Assembly (NCBI RefSeq): GCF_026153455.1
Contig: NZ_CP110629.1
Coordinates: forward strand, 1,178,001 to 1,242,000
Reading direction: 5' to 3'
Source: Marinimicrobium sp. C6131
GTDB lineage: Bacteria; Pseudomonadota; Gammaproteobacteria; Pseudomonadales; Cellvibrionaceae
DNA length: 64,000 nt
Shown here: positions 37,458-46,127 of the stretch, in pieces
Layout of the letters: each line of letters begins with the position of its first letter
Numbering within the stretch: position 1 is the stretch's first letter
The notes under the pieces: generated by a model
Told to the model about the DNA's origin: nothing
Seen by the model: the letters and a program-made list of their open reading frames with translations, nothing else
Database searches by the model: none
Made by a program: the position numbers and the translations under genes

Positions 37458-38477
37458 ATGGCTCGTGGCGGTATCAACAAAGCATTGGTGGCCAAGGCCC
37501 ATCAGGCCGTTCTAGCCAGGGGAGAAAACCCCTCCATTGACGCGATACGCATAGAGCTCGGTAATACCGGCTCCAAATCAACGATTCATCGCTATCTCAA
37601 AGAGCTGGAGGAGGAGGCGTCCACCAGACTCGATGATGAGGCCCTATTGAGCCAGCCCATTAAGGACCTCATTGCGCGCCTGGCATCGCGCCTACAGGAA
37701 GAGGCACACGACATCATCGATGAAAGTAAAAGCCGCTATGAACACCGGATCAAAGAGCTCTCTGACCGCTGCGCCGCGCTCACTCAAGAGGCTGGCCAAC
37801 TGGCCGATCAGCAGACAGCGTTGAAATCGCGCCTTGATGAGACGAGTGAGCAATTGGCTGCCAAATCCGCGGCCTGCGATGCCTTAGATAAACAGCTCAA
37901 CGAGGTGGGTCAGCGCGAGGCCAGCAGGGCGGCGCTGCTCAAGGAAAAGCAGGCTCATATCGAATCCCTTGAGGAAAAGCACCGTCACAGCCGGGAGGCA
38001 CTGGAGCATTATCGTGAATCGGTGAAAGAGCAGAGGGATCAGGATCAGCGCCGGCATGAGCAACAAATTCAGCAGCTTCAGGCCGAGATTCGCACGTTAA
38101 ACCAGACAATTTCCGTCAAGCAGGGCGATTTAACGCAGCTCAACAAGGACAACGCGCGCTTGGTCAGCGAGCTGAGCGCTGCACGCAAAGCAACACAGGA
38201 CCTCGAATCGAAGCTTAATCGGACTGACGCGAAGCTTGAAGATGCCAATAAGCAATTGCAAACCCAGTCGACGGATCTGCAGCAGTACGCCGACAGCGCT
38301 CAGCGCCAGGCCTCGCAAATTGATGAGCTGACGCAACGCCTTGAATCGGCGCAAAGCAAGGTGCAAGATTTTACCGTCAGCCAGGCCAAACTGGAGGCTG
38401 AGCTATCGGTTAAGAACGATATGATTGAGCGCCTAATGGCTGAAAACCGGCGCCAATATGACGAACCGGCCACGTAA
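37458..38477 (+). CDS. KfrA-like DNA-binding coiled-coil protein (possible resolution helper)
   Basis: A 339-residue protein. Residues about 1-55 (GGINKALVAKAHQAVLARGE, then STIHRYLKELEEE) match the KfrA N-terminal helix-turn-helix domain. From about 60 to 335 it is an almost unbroken coiled coil rich in Gln, Glu, Lys, Ala and Leu heptads. CAGGAGAGGA precedes the ATG. In the Tn4651 group of Tn3 transposons a coiled-coil protein, TnpT, assists the tyrosine recombinase TnpS at the resolution site. Size, architecture and position beside the palindrome at 37333 make that role plausible here, but homology to TnpT was not tested. Confidence 0.8.
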   Translation: MARGGINKALVAKAHQAVLARGENPSIDAIRIELGNTGSKSTIHRYLKELEEEASTRLDDEALLSQPIKDLIARLASRLQEEAHDIIDESKSRYEHRIKELSDRCAALTQEAGQLADQQTALKSRLDETSEQLAAKSAACDALDKQLNEVGQREASRAALLKEKQAHIESLEEKHRHSREALEHYRESVKEQRDQDQRRHEQQIQQLQAEIRTLNQTISVKQGDLTQLNKDNARLVSELSAARKATQDLESKLNRTDAKLEDANKQLQTQSTDLQQYADSAQRQASQIDELTQRLESAQSKVQDFTVSQAKLEAELSVKNDMIERLMAENRRQYDEPAT

Positions 38478-38544
38478 GCGGGAGGTGATCCAGGATTGCT
38501 TCTAGATGTCCAATATTTTCCTTTAAAATCAATGAGATGTAGAG

Positions 38545-38582
38545 TTAGTGGCTGGATTTTACAGCTTTACCGGCCGGACCTC
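38545..38582 (-). repeat. Right terminal inverted repeat (38 bp)
   Basis: Reads outward-in on the minus strand as GAGGTCCGGCCGGTAAA followed by GCTGTAAAATCCAGCCACTAA. Position 18 is G, 28 is C and 38 is A, where the left end has A, T and G. All other positions are identical. Confidence 0.92.
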
Positions 38583-38587
38583 AACAC
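38583..38587. repeat. Target-site duplication, right copy (AACAC)
   Basis: Directly follows the right inverted repeat and equals 20844-20848. Confidence 0.9.
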
Positions 38588-38862
38588 GCCCCGAACACCT
38601 GGACCTGAGCGATAGCCCGGAATGGGTGCGGTTATCGGTGCTGGCCAGCGACACCAACGGCGACCGGGGCCGCGTCCACTTCAGAGCGTATTACCGTGCA
38701 GGTGGTCAGTGGCGCTTCCTGGAAGAGCATTCCGAATTCGTGCGGGAGTCAGGACGCTGGTTTTACATCAATGGAGAGACCCGGGACGAAAGTTTCAAGC
38801 CGGGGCGTAATGATGCCTGCCTGTGTGGCAGTGGGCGTAAGTTCAAGAAGTGTTGTGGTTAA
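38588..38862 (+). pseudogene. ychJ: 3' half of the ychJ-type gene
   Basis: Carries the remainder of the UPF0225 protein, from TRPEHLDL through the NTF2-like core (VHFRAYYRAGGQWRFLEEHS, FYINGETRDESF) to the second SEC-C motif GRNDACLCGSGRKFKKCCG. The frame is still open. A GTG at 38548 inside the right inverted repeat would start a hybrid of 104 residues with 12 transposon-derived residues at its front. A good ribosome site is not seen there, so expression is doubtful. Confidence 0.92.
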
Positions 38863-38964
38863 TGTAATGAGCTGGATAGCCTACGGGAGAGGTGTAGTCG
38901 GGATATCCTAGCAAGCGCTTGGGAATCCTTTGTACAATTTAACATAATATACATTATGCGAACT

Positions 38965-39050
38965 AAAGGAGGCTGAGAGTCTTGAGAGAATTCTGCATTC
39001 TGGCTATTGGTCGGTCGCTGTTTCGGTTCATAACCATCCACGTCGTCTGA
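38965..39050 (+). other. Strong ribosome site before a 22-codon frame
   Basis: AAAGGAGG (38965-38972) lies nine bases before a TTG (38982) that opens a 22-codon frame ending at 39050, just into the 3' end of corA on the other strand. AT-rich DNA precedes it. It may be a tiny peptide or a leftover of a lost gene; only the ribosome-site match is solid. Confidence 0.25.
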
Positions 39051-40101
39051 AGAGCCAGATCAGTCCTGCAGTGATTACAATCATCACGATCCACACCATC
39101 GGGTAACCAAAGTACCAACGCAACTCCGGCATCGCCCAGGGGCTACCCGGGTTCTCGAAGTTCATCCCGTACACGCCCACCACGAACGTCAGAGGGATAA
39201 AAATGGTGGCGATGATCGTCAACACCCGCATGGTTTCATTGGTACGCTGGCTGACGCTGGAGAGGTAAATCTCCAGCATGCTGGTGGCCATCTCCCGGAA
39301 ACTCTCCAGCAGCTCGATGATCTGTACGCTGTGATCGTGGCAGTCTCTGAAGTAGACATGCGTATTGGCATGGATTAACGGGTCCTCCGCCCTCATCAGA
39401 CTGGTCAGTAGCTCCCGTTGTGGCCAAAGCACTCGCCGGAGCACCAGCAGCTCTAGCTTCAGGCCATGAATACCGGCCAGCGTCCGCTGACTCGGATTTT
39501 CCAGCAAATCCGTCTCCAGGTCCTCTAACTGGTAACCCAACTGTTCCAGCACCGGAAACCCGGAGTCGATGACCAGGTCCAATAAGGCGTAGAGCAGGTA
39601 GTCAATTTCCCGGGATAGAAATTGCCGGTTATTAGGCCGCCGCATGCGCTGACGAACCGCTTCAAAAGGGTCTTCATCAAGTGGACAAAGACACAGCAGA
39701 TAGTTTTTGCCGACGAACAGGCTGATCTGGACAATCTCCAGGCTTTCGCCGTTATAGAGGGGCATCGCCGCAATCAGAAACAGCCGGTCGTCATAGAGTT
39801 CGAGCTTGGGTCGTTGTCCGGTATTGAGTACGTCCTCCAGAGCGAGGTCATGCAGGTCAAACAGCTCGCCCAGATTTCTGAGTGTTTCCGGGTCAACCTG
39901 GCCATTCACCTGAACCCAGGTTTTTGTGTCTCTGCTCAGGTACTCCCGGCAATCAGTGGCATTTTCCAGCCTGACCTCTTCCAGATGATCATTGGTGTAA
40001 TCGATCAGGTGAAGGCTTGGCGGCTGTCCTGGTTCGCTTTTCGCAACCAGAGTACCCGGCTCGGTGCCGGGATCGTGATAATGCTTGCTAAAATAAGCCA
40101 T
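39028..40101 (-). CDS. corA: CorA-family magnesium/divalent cation transporter
   Basis: Inner-membrane Mg2+ (Co2+, Ni2+) channel, 357 residues. The cytoplasmic alpha/beta funnel domain comes first, then a long helix to TM1 (LTIIATIFIPLTFVVGVYGMNF), which ends in the family signature YGMNF. The loop to TM2 contains MPELRWYFGYP, and a basic C terminus FRRRGWL follows. Length and signature are standard. It is in single-gene context, 129 bases upstream of a CBS-domain gene on the same strand. Confidence 0.93.
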   Translation of the reverse strand: MAYFSKHYHDPGTEPGTLVAKSEPGQPPSLHLIDYTNDHLEEVRLENATDCREYLSRDTKTWVQVNGQVDPETLRNLGELFDLHDLALEDVLNTGQRPKLELYDDRLFLIAAMPLYNGESLEIVQISLFVGKNYLLCLCPLDEDPFEAVRQRMRRPNNRQFLSREIDYLLYALLDLVIDSGFPVLEQLGYQLEDLETDLLENPSQRTLAGIHGLKLELLVLRRVLWPQRELLTSLMRAEDPLIHANTHVYFRDCHDHSVQIIELLESFREMATSMLEIYLSSVSQRTNETMRVLTIIATIFIPLTFVVGVYGMNFENPGSPWAMPELRWYFGYPMVWIVMIVITAGLIWLFRRRGWL

Positions 40102-40230
40102 GTCGGGTCCTTATGAGCCTTCCGCTACGCCACTCTAGAGCATAGCCCAATCGACGGAAGGTGCCACTCGGCCCGGGATCCGGCAAGGGCGAGGACAGAC
40201 TGCCGCCCTGCCCTCGTCGGCGATCGGTCC

Positions 40231-40659
40231 TCAGTGATACCGCTGGCAGCAGTGAACCACCCGCTGCATCAAATCGGCATCTTTCTTGTCGCACTGCTCG
40301 GCAATGTCACTCAAGCTGACCACTCCGACAAAGTCCTTGTTGGTTCTGTTGTTCAGTACCACCAGGCGCTGGACATTTTGCTGATACATGTTCTGGAGGA
40401 CGTCTTTGACGTCATCGTCCTGATAGCAATACAGCACTTTGCCACTCATGATGTCACTCACATGATCATCGGCGGTTTTGCCGTTGGCCATGGTCCGTAT
40501 TGCGATATCCCGGTCGGTGACAACGCCTACCAGCTTTTCCCGCTCGGCAACGGGCGTAAAGCCGCGCCCGGTTTCGGCCAGCCGCAAAGCCGCCTCACGG
40601 ATGGTCGCGTTGGCGTCGATATACTCGGGTTTGTCGGTCATCAGTTGTTTGACTTGCAT
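40231..40659 (-). CDS. CBS-domain pair protein
   Basis: A 142-residue stand-alone Bateman module. Two CBS motifs are visible: MQVKQLMTDKPEYIDANATI through GVVTDRDIAI, and VSDIMSGKVLYCYQDDDVKD through GVVSLSDIAE. Such small proteins usually bind adenine nucleotides and regulate a partner. The ATG at 40659 has AAGGAG before it; the longer frame to 40764 lacks such support. A nearby target is not obvious. Confidence 0.88.
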   Translation of the reverse strand: MQVKQLMTDKPEYIDANATIREAALRLAETGRGFTPVAEREKLVGVVTDRDIAIRTMANGKTADDHVSDIMSGKVLYCYQDDDVKDVLQNMYQQNVQRLVVLNNRTNKDFVGVVSLSDIAEQCDKKDADLMQRVVHCCQRYH

Positions 40660-40841
40660 GACGGACTCCTTCTTTTTCGGGTTTGAACATTTGTGGTTCT
40701 CGGGACTTGCGACAACAGGGGATTGAAGGAATTCCTGTGCCTTACTGTCGACGTGGGTCCCCACATTTTATTTTCAAGCCCGGATTGACTTTATCTCCGA
40801 CCGCCCCCAATCTATCGATGAATCACACTTGGCGCAGCCCC

Positions 40842-41228
40842 ATGTACCGACCCAACCCCTCAAGACACCGCCGCCAGTCCGGAGCCTTCAACGCTCTGTG
40901 GCTCACCTTGCTGATCCTATCAGTGGGATTGTTCGGCGCTGGGGCTGGTGGCGTTCAAACCTCTGACCACTCGCCGGAGGTCGGCTTCTCGGGCGCCTTT
41001 GATCCGGTGGTCGGCGCACCGTCGTCCACGGTGCTCAATGCCCTTCCCAATGGAGAGCGTCAGTCCTCAGAAGGAACCGACGAAGGCGATCATTCATTCG
41101 CCGTCAATAACGCATTTAATGGCACAGTCGCCGAGCTCTCGGCGCCCTCCTCTGACTATCATTCACCGACGCCTCCCAGGCTGAAGCACCCGCTAAACCA
41201 GGCTCCACGAGCGCCGCCACTCGTCTAA
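40842..41228 (+). CDS. Hypothetical exported protein upstream of secDF
   Basis: About 128 residues beginning MYRPNPSRHRRQSGAFNAL, a basic stretch followed by one hydrophobic helix (LWLTLLILSVGLFGAGAGG) and then a low-complexity Ser/Pro/Gly/Glu region. It looks like a signal or anchor plus an unstructured tail. No ribosome site is strong, and ATG codons at 40818 and 40842 are both possible. It ends 45 bases before secDF. I do not recognise it. Confidence 0.45.
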   Translation: MYRPNPSRHRRQSGAFNALWLTLLILSVGLFGAGAGGVQTSDHSPEVGFSGAFDPVVGAPSSTVLNALPNGERQSSEGTDEGDHSFAVNNAFNGTVAELSAPSSDYHSPTPPRLKHPLNQAPRAPPLV

Positions 41229-41273
41229 TCCGTCCAGTTTTCACTTCTTTTACGGATTAAACGAGGAATTCCC

Positions 41274-43577
41274 ATGAAATCCCTGCAAACGCGGGCCATC
41301 GTGTATGGCCTGGTGATTCTGTTGGGCGTGCTGAGCGCCCTACCCAACCTGCTTCCCAAATCCATCAGTGAGGCCTTGCCTTCCTGGTACACCACCAATC
41401 AACTCGCCCTGGGCCTGGATCTGCGCGGTGGTTCTCACTTGTTGTTGAACGTTGATACGACGGATCTCGGCTTTGAGGCGCTGTCCAGTGCCGAGCGTGC
41501 GGCCGCTCTGGACGATGTCATTGAGCGTAGCCTGGAGATGGTCCGGCGGCGCCTGGACGAAACCGGGCTGACCGACCCCACGGTCACCCGCCAGGGTGAA
41601 GACGGCATTCTGGTACAGCTGCCCGGTGTGGATGACCCGAGCCGAATTCGGACCCTGCTGGGCACGACCGCGAAGATGACGTTCCACTGGGCCGTCAATG
41701 ATCAATCCGTTGGACCGGTGTTGCTGTTGTCGGGGCCTGAGGAGGAGTCGCTGTATCGCCTGGAAAAACGGGTTGCCCTGCAAGGCGAGCACATTCGCGA
41801 TGCACAGATGGCGTTCAACCCGGATACCGGGGAACCGGTTGTCAACTTCAAGCTGGATAACGACGGCGCCCGTCGTTTTGGCGATATGACCCGGGATAAC
41901 ATCGGGCGGGCACTGGCGGTGGTTCTGGACGGTGAGGTCATCACCGCGCCCGTCATACGCTCCGTCATTGCCGGAGGAAGCGGGGAGATCAGCGGAGGAT
42001 TTACCACCACGGAAGCCAGTGATCTGGCCTTGCTGCTACGGGCCGGCGCCCTGCCCGCCCCGCTGGACGTGGTGGAAGAGCGCACGGTGGGCCCGGAGCT
42101 GGGCAGTGACTCCATCGCCATGGGCGTCAGTGCCGGTTTACTGGGTACCCTGCTGGTGTTTGGTTTCATGTTGGTGGTTTATCGGCGCTGGGGCTTGATT
42201 GCCAGCGCCGCACTCGCGCTGAATATCGCCTTGATTTTTGGCGTGCTCAGTCTGTTTCGGGCGACGCTGACCTTGCCGGGAATCGCGGGCATTATCCTGA
42301 GCATCGGGATGGCGGTGGATGCCAATATTCTGATCAATGAACGTATTCGCGAGGAAGTCGCTCAGGGTGGTCGCGCCTGGAAGGCGTTGGATGCGGGGTT
42401 TGGCCGTGCCTGGGCCACCATTCTGGACTCGAACGTCACCACGCTGATTGCCATCAGTTTGCTCTTTCTGTTCGGTAGCGGTCCGGTGCGGGGGTTTGCG
42501 GTCACCATGGCGGTTGGCCTGCTGACCTCTTTGTTCACGGCCATTGCCGTGGCCCGGGTGTTGATGGAGTGGCGAGTCAGGCGCCTCGGGCGCCGTGCGC
42601 TGGTGATACCCGGCCTGGCCTGGATGAACAGGGCCGGACAAGCGCCGCTGAATATCATGAAAGCCCGTTTTGCCGGTATCGCCCTGTCGGCGGTGCTGTC
42701 TCTGGTGTCCATTGGGCTATTTGTGTCACCGGGGCTGACCTACGGTGTGGACTTTACCGGCGGTAGCGTGGTGGAGGTTCGCGCTCCGGCCCTGTCCGTC
42801 GAACAGTTGCGCGACCAGCTGACGGACCCGGCCCTCGCGGGTGCGGCGATTCAGGAGTTTGGCGAGGCGGGTGTGTTTCAGGTTCGCTTGCCCACCGAAA
42901 CGGCTGATAACGTCGCTTCCGGCTCACTGGTGCAACACCTGAAAGCCGACGTGTTGGCCGCCGACCCCGACGCGAGTTTTCCGCGGGTGGATATGGTGGG
43001 CCCCAAAGTCAGCGGAGACTTTACCGAGGCAACGATTCTCGCCGTTTTGATGGCCGGTGGCGGTATGCTGATGTACCTCTGGTTCCGGTTTGAATCACAT
43101 TTCGCCCTGGCGGCGACCTTGACGCTGGCGTTGGATCTGGCAAAAACCGTTGGCTTTTTTGCGTTGACAGGCATTGAGTTTAATCTGACAGCGGTGGCCG
43201 CCCTGCTGGCGCTGATCGGCTATTCGGTGAACGATAAGGTGGTGGTGTTTGACCGCATTCGGGAAAACCTGCGCCTGGATCCAGATCGATCGTTGTGGAC
43301 GCTGTTTAACGACAGTATCTCCGCGACATTGAGCCGCACCTTACTGACCTCAATCACCACCGTGTTGGCTATTGTTCCAATGGCGATTGCGGGTGGCGCC
43401 GCAGTACAGAGCTTCGCCTGGCCGATGCTGTTTGGCATCGTTGTGGGAACCAGCTCGTCCATCTTTATTGCCGCTCCGATCCTCTATTGGCTCAGCGAAC
43501 GTCGCACGGCAAAAGGGCTGCCTCAACTCAAGCCCACAGGAGAGGCGCTTCGGGCCGAGCTGGATGCGCTACCCTGA
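41274..43577 (+). CDS. secDF: SecD-SecF fused protein-export membrane subunit
   Basis: Uses the proton gradient to aid late steps of Sec export. It has 767 residues on a single chain. The SecD half (1-440) has TM1, the periplasmic domain with LGLDLRGGSHLLLNVD and TM2-6 containing SIGMAVDANILINERIREE. The SecF half (about 460-767) has FVSPGLTYGVDFTGGSVVEVR and IGYSVNDKVVVFDRIRENL. GAGGAATTCCC precedes the ATG. A fused copy outside the yajC-secD-secF cluster is likely to be an additional, specialised SecDF. It converges on the GGDEF gene with a nine-base overlap. Confidence 0.92.
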   Translation: MKSLQTRAIVYGLVILLGVLSALPNLLPKSISEALPSWYTTNQLALGLDLRGGSHLLLNVDTTDLGFEALSSAERAAALDDVIERSLEMVRRRLDETGLTDPTVTRQGEDGILVQLPGVDDPSRIRTLLGTTAKMTFHWAVNDQSVGPVLLLSGPEEESLYRLEKRVALQGEHIRDAQMAFNPDTGEPVVNFKLDNDGARRFGDMTRDNIGRALAVVLDGEVITAPVIRSVIAGGSGEISGGFTTTEASDLALLLRAGALPAPLDVVEERTVGPELGSDSIAMGVSAGLLGTLLVFGFMLVVYRRWGLIASAALALNIALIFGVLSLFRATLTLPGIAGIILSIGMAVDANILINERIREEVAQGGRAWKALDAGFGRAWATILDSNVTTLIAISLLFLFGSGPVRGFAVTMAVGLLTSLFTAIAVARVLMEWRVRRLGRRALVIPGLAWMNRAGQAPLNIMKARFAGIALSAVLSLVSIGLFVSPGLTYGVDFTGGSVVEVRAPALSVEQLRDQLTDPALAGAAIQEFGEAGVFQVRLPTETADNVASGSLVQHLKADVLAADPDASFPRVDMVGPKVSGDFTEATILAVLMAGGGMLMYLWFRFESHFALAATLTLALDLAKTVGFFALTGIEFNLTAVAALLALIGYSVNDKVVVFDRIRENLRLDPDRSLWTLFNDSISATLSRTLLTSITTVLAIVPMAIAGGAAVQSFAWPMLFGIVVGTSSSIFIAAPILYWLSERRTAKGLPQLKPTGEALRAELDALP

Positions 43578-44588
43578 GGCCAGGGGCGCGCCAGTCACTC
43601 GGTTGCGCCCCTGGTGTTTGGCCGTGTAGAGCGCGACATCGGCACGCTCCACCAGCGTTTCGGGCGTGTCGCCAAAACAGCTTTCGGCCACGCCCAAGCT
43701 GGCCGTCAATGGCTGGTCGAGATCGAACGGATGGGAGGCAATCGCTCGACGGAGATCTTCGGCCAGTTGCTCGGCGGCCGCCAGTTCGGTATTGGGACAG
43801 ACAATCAAGAACTCTTCTCCGCCCCAGCGTCCAAGGCAGTCGGTTTTGCGGCTGCGGGATGTCAGTATCTTGGCGAACTGGGCCAGCACCTCATCGCCTT
43901 TGCGATGGCCGTACCGGTCGTTAATCGGCTTAAAATCATCAATATCCAACATGATCACCGACAGTGGATCCGGTTGGCGCGTCTGACGACTGAGCTCCAA
44001 ATTGAGGACATCGTCAATCTTGACTCGGTTAAACAGCCCCGTCAGCGGGTCGGTAACGGCCAGGCGCTGCATTTCCCGGTGCGCCTGCTCAAGCTCCAGG
44101 GTACGCTGCTCAACCATGCGTTCCAGTACGATGGACTCGGCTTCAATTTCCCTCAGCGGATAGCCTTCATCGGGCCCATGGGCGGTGGACGGTTGGGACA
44201 GGTGCTTGTGAACCACCTTCCAGTGGCCGCCATCGCGAGTCATGATCAGCGATACCCGAACCCCGAAAAAGGTGACTTTGCGTTGCCGTATTTGGGTGTG
44301 CCAGTCCATCTCGCCCATGACCAGCCCGTATTGATCGTCCAGGAGGATGGCCTTGCGCCGGTGCACGGTGAAGTGAATGGGATCGGGGACCGATTCCACT
44401 TCCCGTTGGTATAGGTGCAGCGCCGAATCCAACCCGTAAACACGCTCGTCCCGCCCTGTGCCGAAACCGGTAATGCCATCCGTTGCCAGAGCTGCGGATG
44501 CTTCTGGGTTACGACCGGTCAGGAACACCTGAAAATAATGATCAAAGGCCTCTATGAGCGATGCTTCGCTGCTGGTTATATGCCCCAT
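43569..44588 (-). CDS. Diguanylate cyclase with N-terminal SnoaL/NTF2-like domain
   Basis: Soluble c-di-GMP synthase of 339 residues. Residues about 8-132 form a SnoaL-like (NTF2) domain: EAFDHYFQVFLTGRNPEASA, the core WHTQIRQRKVTFFGVRVSLI and HWKVVHKHLS. A coiled linker leads to the GGDEF domain (about 177-335) with RWGGEEF and the I-site RKTD five residues before it, so it should be active and product-inhibited. No membrane segment is present. NTF2-like sensor domains bind small ligands; none can be named here. Confidence 0.9.
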   Translation of the reverse strand: MGHITSSEASLIEAFDHYFQVFLTGRNPEASAALATDGITGFGTGRDERVYGLDSALHLYQREVESVPDPIHFTVHRRKAILLDDQYGLVMGEMDWHTQIRQRKVTFFGVRVSLIMTRDGGHWKVVHKHLSQPSTAHGPDEGYPLREIEAESIVLERMVEQRTLELEQAHREMQRLAVTDPLTGLFNRVKIDDVLNLELSRQTRQPDPLSVIMLDIDDFKPINDRYGHRKGDEVLAQFAKILTSRSRKTDCLGRWGGEEFLIVCPNTELAAAEQLAEDLRRAIASHPFDLDQPLTASLGVAESCFGDTPETLVERADVALYTAKHQGRNRVTGAPLASG

Positions 44589-44806
44589 CGTCCCGGTTCA
44601 CTCTGTTGTTTTCACAACACCCGCTACTCCGTCAGACACAGCGAGCTTGATCGTCTAGGTTAGTTTGATTTTTGGTTTGTCGCAAGAGTATACCGCTTAT
44701 GGCCGGACCGGAATCAGAAGGGTTCGCCAAAGTTGGCGCTCGGTGCCCTAAAGCCTTATGCTTGAAGCTGAACTTGTCGAATGCCGTGACTTTACAAGGA
44801 GCCACC

Positions 44807-46117
44807 ATGGCGAATGATTCGAATTCACCATCCGAGGGACGCCCGGTCTACTTGATCGATGGCGCCCGAACGCCCTTTCTGAAAGCGCGAGGCCGGCCGG
44901 GCCCGTTCACACCGGTCGATTTGGCGGTCCAGGCCGGACGCCCCCTGCTGTTGCGCCAACCGATGGCCCCCACCGAATTTGACCAGGTGATTCTCGGTTG
45001 TGTGAATGTGATTTCCGAGGAGATGAATCCGGCGCGTGTGGCGGCGCTGCGCCTGGGCATGGGCGAGGCCATGACTGCCTTTACGGTGCAGATCAACTGC
45101 GGCTCGGGGATGCAGTCCATCGACACAGCCTACCGGACCATTCAGGGGGGCAGTGCCGATCTGATCCTCGCCGGCGGTGCGGAAGCGCTGAGCCATTCGC
45201 CATTGCTGTTACAGCAGAAAGCCGTGAACTGGCTGGCTGACTTACAACTCGCCAAAAGCCCCATGGCCAAACTGAAGGCGCTGGGACGGTTCCGCCCTTC
45301 CCTGTTCAAACCCGTGATCGGGCTCGAGCGTGGTCTCACCGATCCCATTGTAGAACTCAATATGGGGCAGACGGCGGAAGTCATCGCCCAACTGTTCGGC
45401 ATTACCCGAGCCCAAGCCGATGAATACGCGGTAAGCAGTCACCTGCGCCTGGCCCAGGCCCAGCGGGAAGGCTGGCTGGACAACGAAGTGGTTCCGGCGA
45501 TTTCCTCTGACGGGCGCATTTACAAAGAAGACGATGGTGTTAGGCCGGATAGTTCGGTGGAGCATCTGGCCAAACTTCGACCGGTGTTCGAACGCCCCTA
45601 CGGCATCGTGACCGCGGGCAACAGCTCCCAGATCACTGACGGTGCGTCCTGGATGATTCTGGCTTCGGAAGAAGCGGTAAAGAAACACAACCTGACGCCG
45701 CGAGCGGTGATTACCGATAGCTGCTGGTCCGCCCTGGACCCAGAAATCATGGGCCTGGGCCCGGCGATGAGTATTGCGCAGTTGTTGTCACGTCACCAGT
45801 ACCGGCTCGACGACATCGACCTGTGGGAGCTCAACGAAGCCTTTGCCGCGCAAGTGCTCGCCTGTCTGGCAGCGCTGGAAGATGAAACGTTTTGCCGCGA
45901 AGCGCTCAAGCTGGAGCACTGTTTCGGTCGCATTGACCGTGACAAGCTCAACATTGATGGCGGCGCGGTCGCTCTCGGGCATCCGGTGGGCACCAGCGGT
46001 AACCGCATCGTGTTGCACCTGCTCAACGCCCTTGAGCGCAAAGGTCTCAAACGTGGCATCGCCACCCAATGCATCGGTGGCGGCCAGGCCGGCGCCATGA
46101 TGATCGAACGAGTTTAA
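44807..46117 (+). CDS. fadI: Acetyl-CoA acyltransferase (3-ketoacyl-CoA thiolase, FadI-like)
   Basis: Last step of fatty-acid beta-oxidation, 436 residues, the same length as E. coli FadI. The nucleophile Cys is in QINCGSGMQSID, the histidine in WELNEAFAAQ, and the second Cys/His loops are GGAVALGHPVGTSG and CIGGGQAGAMM. The ATG at 44807 has AAGGA six bases upstream; the longer frame to 44672 adds non-homologous residues. It precedes fadJ by 10 bases, so the two form the anaerobic-type or auxiliary FadIJ complex. Confidence 0.9.
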   Translation: MANDSNSPSEGRPVYLIDGARTPFLKARGRPGPFTPVDLAVQAGRPLLLRQPMAPTEFDQVILGCVNVISEEMNPARVAALRLGMGEAMTAFTVQINCGSGMQSIDTAYRTIQGGSADLILAGGAEALSHSPLLLQQKAVNWLADLQLAKSPMAKLKALGRFRPSLFKPVIGLERGLTDPIVELNMGQTAEVIAQLFGITRAQADEYAVSSHLRLAQAQREGWLDNEVVPAISSDGRIYKEDDGVRPDSSVEHLAKLRPVFERPYGIVTAGNSSQITDGASWMILASEEAVKKHNLTPRAVITDSCWSALDPEIMGLGPAMSIAQLLSRHQYRLDDIDLWELNEAFAAQVLACLAALEDETFCREALKLEHCFGRIDRDKLNIDGGAVALGHPVGTSGNRIVLHLLNALERKGLKRGIATQCIGGGQAGAMMIERV

Positions 46118-46127
46118 GGAGAGCGCC

